The translations under genes were made by a program, and so were the position numbers. From assembly GCF_000003195.3 (NCBI RefSeq), contig NC_012871.2, forward strand, positions 2,777,997 through 2,841,996: 64,000 nt of DNA. The letters run 5' to 3'. The notes under the pieces are model-generated. The model made no database searches and was not told the DNA's origin. It worked only from the letters and a program-made list of their open reading frames with translations. Positions 31,481 through 41,812 of the stretch are shown piece by piece (the first letter of the stretch is position 1; each line of letters begins with the position of its first letter). The DNA is from Sorghum bicolor (taxonomy: Eukaryota > Streptophyta > Magnoliopsida > Poales > Poaceae).

Positions 31481-31936
31481 TGGCAAGTTGCCATTTTTTG
31501 GCAAGTTGATTAGCAAACCATTGGAGGGGTCATTTGTCTAGTTTTGCCAAATTATACAAGATAACAAGTGTGTTTAGCAAACCACTGGAGATGCTCTTAG
31601 TCTTTGGTTAAACAATAATTATCTAATAGAAACAAAAATACTACAGTACCCAAAAAATTTCACCTCAGGCCTTAATAAGGGGCGGGCCTATCTAGTTCAC
31701 TTCAAAGAGTACCAATTTTTCCCAAACAATTAGTACCTCATATGTTGAACACATTTATTGTGATCAATTATATGAATCTTGGAAGTGCCACTCCAAGCTC
31801 TCGGCCACGCTAATGAACAAAAGGCCTCCATGGACGAAGCAAGAGATTGAGGCTCATGGCCGATGAGATGCATACCAAGAAGTAAGAGCACAACACTAGG
31901 AGGACAAGCCGACCGCTTCTAACCAACTGTTGCTAT

Positions 31937-33270
31937 TCTATACCTAATAATAAATTGTTGTCAAAATTTCAGTCTACCATATCTTTATATATTCACTAGG
32001 CCTTTCATCAGTGTCCGTATAAATATATATTTATATGACTACATAGGACTATGTTTCTCTTTTTTGGAGCTGGTTTCTTATTATTTTTAACTTATTTTTT
32101 GTTTATGGCACAATAACTCCTAGTCCCATAGGGTTAGCGGGAAAAAAAGAAAGTTATGAGCTGAATCTAACTCGGAAGCCTAACATGAGTTTAAACCAAT
32201 TTTAAACCGAAACAAGCGAATAGTTAGACTTAACTAAAATCCAAAACAGAGCTCGACCAAAATTATCTTTATTCTTATAAGAAAAGATATAATTACTTCA
32301 AAGAAAAAAAAGTCACGGACACCACCGGGGGAGAGGGAGCGACTCTTTTAGACCCAAGGTATGCAACACCTATGAGCTGGAGAGAAAAAAATAAAGTAAA
32401 GACGAAAATAAAAATAAAGATCCAATCCAAACTAAGGTAATCATGCTGAACTCGGACAGAGCACTGGTGATTGGCAAAAAAAAGGTAAAGACGAAAAAAA
32501 GATCCAATCTAAACTCAGGCAGTCATGGTGAACTCGGACAGAACACTGGTGATTGGCCGCACGAAAAAAAATTAGGTGCCACAAATTTTGGCATTCTATT
32601 ATTAAGGAGGAATAGATTACGAATCTAGAGTTTAGTTCCTGATCTAATATGTTTTGGAATCGAACTCTATATCATGCTAGACAAAAGCTATTCTAACTTG
32701 TCAAAGTATGGGCTATATATATAAGTCTAGATAGAAAAAACTCTTCATTATCCGGTAGCTAAAGAGAGACAGACAAAAAAAAGGATGGACGAAAAAAAAC
32801 TTGAAATTTTGCTTCTTTATTATTAGGTATAGATATAAGAAGAAGAAGGAACTACAGATTAGGACTTTGATTTTTTTGCCTCCGATTGACATCTAACTAA
32901 ATAAAGAAAGCGGAGCAAAATAAAAAACATAATTCTTATCCTTTTCTATTTAACTATTAAGAGTTCATTTTAGAATACTTAGGATTTGAGAAATCTATTT
33001 ATATTAAGACTCCTACTCCATATTGGTTTAGACGCAAGTTATTCTAAGTTGTATGAGCACGGGTTATATATATAAGTCTAGATAAAAGAAACTCTCCATC
33101 ATTCGGTAGTTAGAGGAAGACAAACAAAAAAATGGATGGACGAAAAAAAGAGCATAATTTTTTGCCTATTTATTATTAGATATAGATTATATATAATTAG
33201 ATAATAGAGATATAAATATAGATTTGATAGTTTTTTTTCTCCCGTTGCAACACACGGACATTTTTGCTAG
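31937..33270 (+). mobile_element. Helitron candidate
   Basis: The left end TCTATACCTAATAATAAA and the right end (CCCGTTGCAACACACGGAC hairpin, then ATTTTTGCTAG before T) match the termini of common grass Helitrons. Inside, an 80-bp tandem duplication (32395-32556) and a diverged 125-bp direct repeat (about 32710-32832 and 33070-33190) are present. No Rep/helicase is encoded. The base before the left end is T rather than the expected A, which lowers certainty. Confidence 0.5.
32395..32556. repeat. Tandem duplication, about 80-bp unit
   Basis: Two copies sharing 'agatccaatc', 'gaactcggacag' and 'cactggtgattggc', lying inside the Helitron candidate. Confidence 0.75.
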
Positions 33271-34688
33271 TAATCTCTTATTTACGAAAATTAGGTTCTC
33301 CTCAAGACTCGAATTTGTTGCTTATTACAGCAATAATTAACACCTTCCTACCACTGCATCACCCCCTCTTTGTTTTGGTACATATATAGAGCTATATTTT
33401 TATCAATATTTCGTCGTCTTATGTTGAATGTTTAAGCCCCTAAATGATTTCAAATGAAAAAGGTTTCAACTATAAAGTCTTAAATTTTGTTAAACAATAT
33501 AACTTTGATATAGGATGTGTCTCCATCCAAGACTATTTTCAAATTTCAAAATTTTGAATATCAAAATATGCAAGTCAGTCACTATAGCTTGCTATTAACA
33601 ACTTAAACATTCAAAGTTTTTTGGGAATTCTAAGTTTTGAATTTGAAAATTTACGAATTTAAAACATATATTTGGGATTCTATACAATTTCATATTTTAA
33701 TTTAAATTAGGAGTCTAAATTATGGATTTGAAAAGTTGTTGAATTGTGTATTTGGTAGTATCATAAAAAGTTTGGATTTTTTATGGTGTTGAAATAAGGT
33801 TTACACTACATAATATATATGTAAAAGAGAGGAGACATGAAGAAAAGGTACTAATATAGAAGACACGGGTTTTCTCATTCTGTTGGACCAACCATGCATC
33901 CCCTTTAACGAAGAATCTTGTTTCCTTGATCTCATTGAACTAGTAACAAGGAGTTCTTTTTTCTTCCAAATTAAAAATTGTTTTGTTTTTTTCGGATACA
34001 TCGTTTTCGCTTATGTACCTTAATATATGTTATATATATTATATCTAGATATGTATGTATAGCAAAATCTCTATGCCTAAAAAAACCAATATGACTTAAT
34101 TATTAGCCAAATATTTTCAAAATAAATGTCCTATATATTGACTAGACAAAAATAGCCGGCGGGGGCCATACTAGAAATTTGAAAGTCAACCAATTTTTGA
34201 AGAAAAAACAATACTATTGTATTGGCCTCCTAGAAAAGTGAAAACAAAAATAATTAAGTCGAATTCCTGCTACAGCTCTGTCATTGCGTAGGCCAACGTC
34301 ATACCATCATATATCCAAATCAAAGTCATTTCTAACTAGGAGATGACATGGCTTAAACCACTGGTTGCTGCTGCCATGATTTTGAAAACTCATAGTTGAA
34401 AGTACTATTCGTTGATTTGTTATGAGAGAAAGATACTGCTGAATAATAACTGGTAGATTCGGCAAACGGGTAATAGTGTAATAGAGTTTGTTTGTATAAA
34501 CGACATGGACATAAAGCATTTCCCTCGTTCAACTCGTCAAAAGCATAGCGCTGTTGTGGTAGGCGGCCGGGCGGTGTGAGAAGTGAGAACAGCTACCAGC
34601 CTTTTCTACACATCTTGCATTGTTGCCTGTTTGTTCTACCTAATGCATGCTTAACAGATCAGAGGAGGACCCCATACGTGGTCGTATA
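33271..34688. other. AT-rich spacer, no gene seen
   Basis: Very AT-rich sequence that may be old transposon; no family-diagnostic ends found. Confidence 0.4.
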
Positions 34689-37600
34689 CACTACTGGATC
34701 CGGCTTCTTTGCCGAGAGCCCAGAGCCCTCGGCAAAGGCCTAAAAACCCTCGGCAAAGTCTTTGCCGAGAGCTAGAAACGCCCTCGGCAAAGCCCACGGC
34801 GCCGTCGAGGAACGTCAATGTTGACGTCGTCTTTGCCGAGAGCCGTGCTGGAAGGCTCTCGGCAAAGACTTTTTATTTTTTTTTAAAAAAAGTCTTTGCC
34901 GAGAGCCTGCCAGGCTGGCTCTCGGCAAAGGAGAGCTTTGCCGAGAGCCGTGCTAGCTGGCTCTTGGCAAAGACTTTTTTAAAAAATAAAAAAAAGTCTT
35001 TGCCGAGAACCCGTCAAGCTGGCTCTCGGCAAAGGAGGGCTTTGCCGAGAGCCGTCCAGGAAGGCTCTCGGCAAAGACATTTTATTTTTTTTAAAAAAAA
35101 ACTTGTCCTGTGTCTACAATGACAAAGCTTAAACCAATTAGTACAATTAAACAAGAAGTACTTACAAAGATATGCAAAATGACGAAACATAATGGTTGCA
35201 CCATTAATTGGACATACAAACACCTAGCTAAGAGCATCAGCTCTGCCCTTAAATTGAAATGATGTCTGCTGAAGTTTTAACAAGTGTTTGAAGTATTCTG
35301 AAACTTCCAAAATAGCTCTTTTTAGTTTTGAGGTGAGAGCACCACTCTGCTACTGTACTAAATCTCATTTCAGTTTTTACTCATGATGTCTGCTGAAATT
35401 TGTTTGCTTAGTTGACCTTTTTGGAGGGGGTAAAAAGGAAGAGTTGAATTAAAAAAGAATTAGTATATGTTACAGACAGCTGAAAGATAGATGGAACCCA
35501 CATTGTTTTGCCCTTGGGAAACCATAGAGCACCGAGTTGCAAGCAAGATTGCTGCAACAACAGCATGGTAGGAGTACAATGGTTTGCAACAGTAGCCAAT
35601 CCACTCTGCAAGTTGGAGACTGCATAGAAGAGTTCTTACAAACTACTACTAGTAGATGAGTATTCCCATCAGGCCGAAGAGCAGTTACAACTTGAACAGC
35701 CTATCCACGGATCATTACGTCGCCCTTTGCCAAAAGACCAACATTCCTACAGAAAATTTCTTGACTACCGCAAGAGCAAGAACATCACAACAGCACACCT
35801 AATCTAGGAAACAAGAAACCAGATAAGAACTGAGAAAATCGAGAGACATACCACCGAAATGTTGCCTCTCCAGCTGTAAATAGAGATAAGCCCATTTCCT
35901 GAGTAATCAGAAACAGTTTCACTTAATAGACTACTCCGCAGCACCACTTCATCCACTACCAGTCCTGTCGTATTAGCTGAGTGACCAGATCATAAGGATG
36001 TAAAGCACAGTTTCTTTTTCGCTATATCAAGAATTTAAATAAAGCAAATAAAGTTCACGAATGTACTAATTGGATCTGAAGGAATTTTTAAGCAAGAAAT
36101 TTACCATCTGAATCTGAGTGACCACTACGGTTATTTGCCATCTGAATCTGCTACGGAAGTGTGCTGCAACTAGATAACCAACACAGTAACGAAATTTACC
36201 AACATCTGAACGGAAGTGTGCTGCAACTATCAGATCAAATAAATTCAGGGGGAACAAAAGCCAGCGGCAGCAGATGGAAATTAAAATCCAGACCAAGACA
36301 CGGGAGGAGGAGGAGGTTACCTCGGCGAGAACCTGACCCAGAGAGCGGAGCATCCATGGTCTTGTCCTCTCGCCGACGCCCTTTGGCTGTGCGAGGGCCC
36401 AGGGAAGGAGCGGCGGCGGCGCACGGGGCCGGGGAGGGGCGGCGGTGGCGGTGGCGCACGGGGCCGGGGAGGGGCGGGACAGGGGCGGGGCCGGGGGATC
36501 TGGACGGCGGTGGCGGCGCGGGGGCTTCGGCGGCGTGCGGGCGTCGGCGGCGGGAGCAGCGGTGTGGGGCGTCTGGTTGGGCCACGGGTGTTAGGGTTGG
36601 CGTCTGGTTGGGCCACTGGTGGAGATAAGGGGATTTTATTTTTTCTGAGAATATCCTTTGCCGAGAGCCGCAGAGAAAAACTCTCGGCAAAGAAAAAGAC
36701 TAGTTATTTTCTACAAATACCCTTTGCCGAGAGCCAGCCAGTAAGGCTCTCGGCAAAGATCCTTTGCCGAGAGCCAGATGTACAGGCTCTCGGCAAAGAG
36801 CTGTTGACTTTTTTTATTTTTTTTATTTTAGAGCTGAGTTTTTTTGTGTGTATTTGTGACACAATTTTTAAATACATTTCAAAATTTGGTATCAATTTGA
36901 CTTTTTTTACTATATTTAACTAATTAATCTTGTTTCTTTATATTTTTCACATAATTCAAATTTGAACTGCAGGTACATGCAATATTGGAACTCGGTGATT
37001 CGAAAAATGATAGTCTGGATATTTGGTGTATGTTGAGGCCGTATCCACAACCATACATGAAATCTCAACCCTCTCGCTAATGTAACATGTCGAGGAATGT
37101 GAGGGAAAGTGATTTTTAATTATATAAATTCAAAATGAAGTCCAGAAATCACGAAACTTGGCAACGAGTTGTGTTATCGCATGTTGAGGGTGTGGTAAAA
37201 AATTCATAAGGTTTCGAGCAAGTTGGGACACCGGATGTCTAAAACCCATACTTCTCCACATGTGATCAATTGTGATCATATATGGAGAAGTTTGGGTTTT
37301 AGACATCCGGAGTTGCAACTTACTTGAAACCTTATGATTTTTTTACCACAGCGTCGACATACAATAATACGGCATGTCGCCAAGTTTTGTGATTTTTGGA
37401 GTTCATTTGGATTTTTTATAATTAAAAATCACATCTACAACACATGGATGGTCATGTTTCGTATACAAGACATTCAAACTTTTGGGTGACTTTATGGATA
37501 CAGCCTCAAAATACACTCTCGAACATGAATATCATTTTTTGAATGGCTATATTTTATTATTTAATACACCTCTAGTTCAAATTGACTTTTTCAAGAAAAA

Positions 37601-38173
37601 TGCAAGGAAAATAAATTAATTGATGAAATATAGCAAAATATCATAAAAATCTCTAAACTTTGAACATATGCTTGTATACAATATGCAAGGGCTACAGAAA
37701 AAGTTTAGGTCCAAAATTCAAAAAAAAAAATTCCCTCTTTGCCGAGGGCCAATTTTGGCTCTCGGCAAAGAAGCTCTTTGCCGAGGGTCAGTTATGGCTC
37801 TCGGCAAAGGAGCTCTTTGCCGAGAGCCAGAGTGGCATGCGCTCGGCAAAGGTTGCTGGTCTGGGTCCAGCTTTAAGCATGTGAGATTTGCCACCCTTCT
37901 CTTTTCCGAGAGCCTAACAGGGTGGCTCTCGGCAAAGGCGACGACTACGGGAGCCGTTCACGGCGCGGCACCTTTGCCGAGAGCCTTCCTTTGCCGAGAG
38001 TCGTACTTTCGGCAAAGCTGGCCTTTGCCGAGTGCTCGGCTTTGCCGAGAGCTTAGCCGTCGGCAAAGGGTCTTTGCCTAGAGTCCGTCCTGGCTCTCGG
38101 CAAAGGATGCTTTGCCGAGGGTCTGACTCTCGGCAAAGCTGGACCCTCGGCAAAGCTTCGGTTTCCCGTAGTG
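34689..38173. mobile_element. Complete non-autonomous CACTA transposon, 3485 bp
   Basis: Starts CACTACTGGATCC and ends GGTTTCCCGTAGTG, flanked by ATA on both sides (34686-34688 and 38174-38176). Subterminal arrays of TTTGCCGAGAGCC in both orientations occupy 34710-35080 and 36655-38155. The middle (35100-36650) includes a GC-rich block at 36300-36620 resembling a captured promoter or first exon. No transposase frame is present. It stands about 470 bp upstream of PELPK-like gene 3. Confidence 0.9.
36880..37655. repeat. Imperfect foldback inside the CACTA element, arms about 375 bp
   Basis: Arm about 36880-37264 and the reverse complement of about 37275-37655 share successive blocks ('gtgatttttaatta', 'ggatgtctaaaaccca', 'ttcgaaaaatgata', 'caatttgactttttt'), with a spacer near 'aattgtgatc'. 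Identity is imperfect and best near the centre. Confidence 0.7.
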
Positions 38174-38500
38174 ATAAAACTCTTGTGCTGATGTGTGATC
38201 ACATAGAGCTCTCAAACAACCAACAACCAGAGCAGCTTCAGCATCCTGCATGTTTGAGCTCAAGAGATGCATGTGTGTCAAAAATGTCATCCAAGAAGGT
38301 GAGCTAACCAGAGAAAAATGTATCATTACATGTTGTAGCCGGCCAGTATATATCAACCTCGATCGCCGCATCCATCTCCTCTCACCAAATTCTTCAACTA
38401 CTGTTGTCTTGACACGGCGGCCGGAAGGTGACCCAAAAAAAAAGACAAAATCTCAAAGCAGACGAGTAGACGACCAATTTGCACAAGCTGTACGTGCATG

Positions 38501-38521
38501 CGTCGCCTATATAAATTGGCA
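38501..38521 (+). promoter_or_regulatory. Core promoter of PELPK-like gene 3
   Basis: GTCGCCTATATAAATTGGCAT, preceded by CAATTTGCACAAGC; homologous to the block before gene 2. Confidence 0.7.
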
Positions 38522-38642
38522 TGCATTTGCCATGTCTTTACATCACAAGTAAGCAGCAGCTTGAGATCTTTCAGTACTCTCTTTGCTAGCAGTAGCAGCT
38601 ACTAGCAGTAAGGTGAGAACATCAAGAACCGTTCAAACACCC

Positions 38643-39200
38643 ATGGCGGCCTCTGCAACGGATCCCCTCGCCACGGCGCTTGTCATGGCGGCGGTGGCGC
38701 TCATGCTCACCGCCACGACGACCCACGCCGCGCGCCACCTCGCCGACACAACCCCGGCGGCCGCGCCCGCCGCCGTCGTCCCTGGCATCCCTGCCGTGCC
38801 GAAGCCGCCCGTCGTGCCCACCGTGCCTGCGGTGGTCGCCCTGCCACCGATGCCCGCCGTGCCGACGACAGTGCCCGCGGTGGGCGCCGTCCCACCGATC
38901 CCCGCAGTGCCGGCAGTCCCTGCCGCGACGACCTTGCCGCCCATGCCATCTGTGCCGGCGGTCCCCGCGGCGACATTGCCGCCGATGCCCAAGGTGCCAA
39001 CCGTGCCGACCGCCGCTGCGTTGCCTCCGATGCCGGCCATCCCCTCCGTACCCAAAGTGGCGCTGCCGCCGGTGGTCCCGTCGTCCGTGCCCAAGGTTAC
39101 CTTGCCGCCGATGCCGTCCGTGCCCAAGGTGACACTGCCGCCGATGCCTTCCATCCCCGGTGTGCCGATGCCGTTCTTGGCGCCACCTCCTTCGGCTTGA
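38643..39200 (+). CDS. PELPK-like secreted proline-rich protein, copy 3
   Basis: Intronless, 185 residues from ATG 38643. I prefer this start because MAASATDPLATALVMAAVAL then MLTATTTHA is a signal peptide, and earlier in-frame codons are not ATG. ARHLADTTPAAAP follows, then AVVPGIPAVPKPPVVPTVPA and repeats (ALPPMPAVP, TLPPMPSVPAVPAATLPPMP, VTLPPMPSVPKVTLPPMPSI), ending GVPMPFLAPPPSA. It shares both ends with copy 2 and the GIPAVPKPP block with copy 1. Probably a structural wall protein. Confidence 0.8.
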   Translation: MAASATDPLATALVMAAVALMLTATTTHAARHLADTTPAAAPAAVVPGIPAVPKPPVVPTVPAVVALPPMPAVPTTVPAVGAVPPIPAVPAVPAATTLPPMPSVPAVPAATLPPMPKVPTVPTAAALPPMPAIPSVPKVALPPVVPSSVPKVTLPPMPSVPKVTLPPMPSIPGVPMPFLAPPPSA

Positions 39201-39458
39201 AGCGCGCTTCTGCGGCATCTGCCAATGTCTGAATTCTTGTGGATGATTGGGTCATTCGATAGTGTGTTTAATTTAATTTGCTGGACATGCATGCTGTTCT
39301 TCGCATGAGCAGATATGATTATATATACTTGTTGATGATCTGTTGTATTCATGAGTGTATTAGTTGATGTATTCCGTTGTATACATATATATACATATAT
39401 ATCATCGCAATTTTCACATACTCATTTTTTATTTTCCTATGAGAAGGAAAAGATGGTT
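39201..39458. other. 3' UTR of PELPK-like copy 3
   Basis: AT-rich, with TATACATATATATACATA repeats near 39385-39400. Confidence 0.4.
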
Positions 39459-39840
39459 CACTACAGGAAACGCGAGATTTGCCTGGTGCTTTTTATCGGA
39501 CACCCGGTAAATAATTTATTTGCCTAGTGCCCTACCCAGAAGAACCCGGCAAACAAAAACACCCGGCAAAATATGATTTGCCTGGTGTTTTCTGGACACC
39601 GACACCCGGCAAAAAAAGACACCCGCCAAATATATAAAATTTGCCCGGTGTCGACACCTGGTAAAATAAAACACCCGGCAAAAAATCTGCCCGTGACGGG
39701 CCCGTGGACGGCGCGATTTGCCGTTATTCTTCACCTGGTGCCTTGTTCCATGGCACCAGGCAAACATTTATTTGCCTGGTGTCTTTGAAGGCACCAGACA
39801 ATTTAATTTTATATTTTTGTTTGTTTTTGCCCTAGTTTTT
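39459..39840. mobile_element. CACTA element end, TTTGCCTGGTGT type
   Basis: Starts CACTACAGGAAACGCGAG, followed by TTTGCCTGGTG(C/T) and ACACCCGGCAAA motifs in both orientations. No opposite end was found within the next few kilobases, so it is a solo or truncated end. Confidence 0.75.
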
Positions 39841-40362
39841 TTTTGTGTGACCTTTCTACAGTAATTCAAACTCACTATCAAGCGATGTAGGTTCAAATTC
39901 TAAAAAGTCCACACGATTCTCAGTTTGAATCCTAGAAAATATACTTGCTCCTATTGTGAAAGAGAAAGATTGTAACGTCTTTAATTTGAATGAAAATCAT
40001 AAAAGAGAAAGTGTTTAAGTAAAAAAATAGTGTAATAACTTAAAACAAAATAAATTCTAACTTCAGAGGAAAATGTAGCACCTAAATTGGAAACCGTAAT
40101 CTCAAAAAAAAAAAGTTCTCGCCAATTTGGATGAGAGATTAGAATTAGATATACTATCACTTGTGGTTCTTTAAACATGGTGGAATTTAATATTCAACCG
40201 TAGCAACACAAAAAAAAATTATCAAATAATAGTTAAGGAGATAAAACTATTTTAAAATAGCTATAGTGGTTTAATATTCAACTGTAGCAATACATATACA
40301 TTCTTTCTAATAAAAGTTAATAAAGAAAAAATAAATTCCTATAATGCTAATAAATGCAAATT
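39841..40362. other. AT-rich spacer, no gene seen
   Basis: A segment near 40205-40300 repeats 'caaccgtagcaaca'/'caactgtagcaata' about 80 bp apart; otherwise unremarkable. Confidence 0.4.
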
Positions 40363-40436
40363 GGGGATGTAGCTCATTTGGTAGAGCACTATGAAGAGCT
40401 TTCTAGAGGTACGGGGTTCAACTCCTCGCATCTCCA
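40363..40436 (+). pseudogene. tRNA-Ala(AGC)-like gene with defective anticodon arm
   Basis: The acceptor GGGGATG/CATCTCC, D-arm GCTC/GAGC and T-arm CGGGG/CCTCG pair well and match plant tRNA-Ala. Box A (TAGCTCATTTGG) and box B (GGTTCAACTCC) are almost intact. The anticodon stem C-T-A-T-G / T-C-T-A-G has one mismatch and a G-U, and the loop AAGAGCTT has eight bases instead of seven. It is probably a pseudogene. Two copies of 'aatatttgagttaaa..aattcacaaat' follow downstream. Confidence 0.7.
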
Positions 40437-41131
40437 ATTAACTTTTTTAATATTTGAGTTAAATAAATTCACAAATGGTGTTGGTTTTTAATATTTGAGT
40501 TAAAAAAAAAAATTCACAAATATGGTGTTGCCATAGTTGATTGGGCCACTCCCGGATCATCTGATGTACGAGTTTAGGGCTTTGGGCTGCTTGCCTGCTT
40601 CTCAAGAGAGTTTTTTTTTTTCTGGTTGGAGGCAACAGCTTCCTTCACTCTGCCGGTGTCGATCTCGCTGGTTCTCTCCATCAAAATATCTTGAAGGCCT
40701 CACTGCTACCTTGACTTTGCTTCATCATGACATATGTTCGAACGACTATCTCTGCGAAAAATTGAATAACCATAATCTTGATCTTGATTTTTTTTTTACT
40801 TGGCCATCAAATATCTTGTGTAATTTTTCATTGCTTCTATTGTAACGCATCGGATTTTTTTTTAAAAGAAAAAAGAGAGAGAGAAATGGAATTTGTAAGG
40901 GGAAGTGGGCCGAGAGGCGGCAATTACGGCCCAGCCCACACGTGCGCCTCCAGCGAGTCCACGTTGCACGCCTGACGCCACCCTCTCCGTCTCCCGGCCA
41001 AACAAATCCCTCGCGCCCACCCCTCCTCCCCGCCACTCGCCACCCACCAGCAACGCACCTCCACGGCCCCACGGCGAGCCCCGAGCCCCGTGCGCGCGCG
41101 ACCAGCTAGCCAGCAGCCACTACCCGCCGAC
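40437..41131 (+). promoter_or_regulatory. Upstream region of the aldo-keto reductase gene
   Basis: AT-rich until about 40880, then GC-rich leader. A G-box CACGTG lies at 40939-40944 and GGCCCAGCCCA next to it. No TATA box is evident. Confidence 0.4.
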
Positions 41132-41758
41132 ATGATCACTGGGGCTCTGCAGGTCGCCGCCGGCGGCCAGCCGCTCCTGCTCACCCGTCGGGGCCAGCAG
41201 CGGCGCCGGGTGTTCCGGCCGCCCCAAGCAGTGGCGTCCGACGCCGCTGCCGCCGCCACGGCGAACGAGGAGGGCGGCAAAGTGGCGCTGGGCGGGTCCG
41301 GCGTCGCCGTCACCAAGCTCGGCGTCGGGGCCTGGTCCTGGGGCGACACCACCTACTGGAACGAGTTCCAGTGGGACGGTACGTACGTTTGCGTGCTTCT
41401 TCTTGGTTCAGGATCTCGTACTCAAATTTTCTTCCTGTACTCTTAGTTAGCTGCAAGATTACATGCTAGGCGCGACAGCCTCTTTCCAGGAACAAGAATT
41501 ATTACAGTTCTGAAATTTCCACCAACTTATAAATGCCATAAAAATCAGCATTGTTTTAGTATAGCCCCTGAGTTTCTGAATCCTCCAGCCTTCTACCTGA
41601 ATCACGAATCCTGCAGGGCAAAACATTTCTTTACGAGCTAAGGTTGCTGCAGCTTTGGAATTCGCTTCAGATTAGTATGACATTTCAGAAACAAGCGTAC
41701 TGGTATCGGTTGGTAGTTGGTACACCTGTCCTACGATACTGAAGCTTCATTTCGTTCA

Positions 41759-41812
<54 letters not shown>

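Larger units (their letters stand above)
30030..31596. mobile_element. Gene-fragment-carrying DNA transposon, 1567 bp
   Basis: Terminal repeats GAGTATCTCCAGTGGTTTGC / GCAAACCACTGGAGATGCTC, flanked by TTA on both sides (30027-30029 and 31597-31599). The 3-bp duplication points to PIF/Harbinger mobilisation rather than Mutator. A second copy of the terminal motif occurs at about 30117-30137. The interior holds two GC-rich host gene fragments, both minus strand, and no transposase. Confidence 0.8.
29872..31671. mobile_element. Tourist-like MITE split by an inserted transposon
   Basis: The left part 29872-30029 (GGCTTTGTTTAGTTC ...) and the right part 31600-31671 (... CACCTCAGGCC) belong to one MITE with TTA duplications. 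The two parts rejoin at TTAG when 30030-31599 is removed, so the insertion is younger. Confidence 0.8.

Noticed and set aside
34709..35122. Apparent protein rich in LPRTRQAGSRQR-like repeats
   Set aside because: It is a translation of the CACTA subterminal repeats, not a gene; the same applies to frames at 36510-38307.
36161..36690. Arg/Gly-rich frames in the GC block of the CACTA element
   Set aside because: Low-complexity GC-rich DNA; no splice or domain support. It may be a captured promoter.
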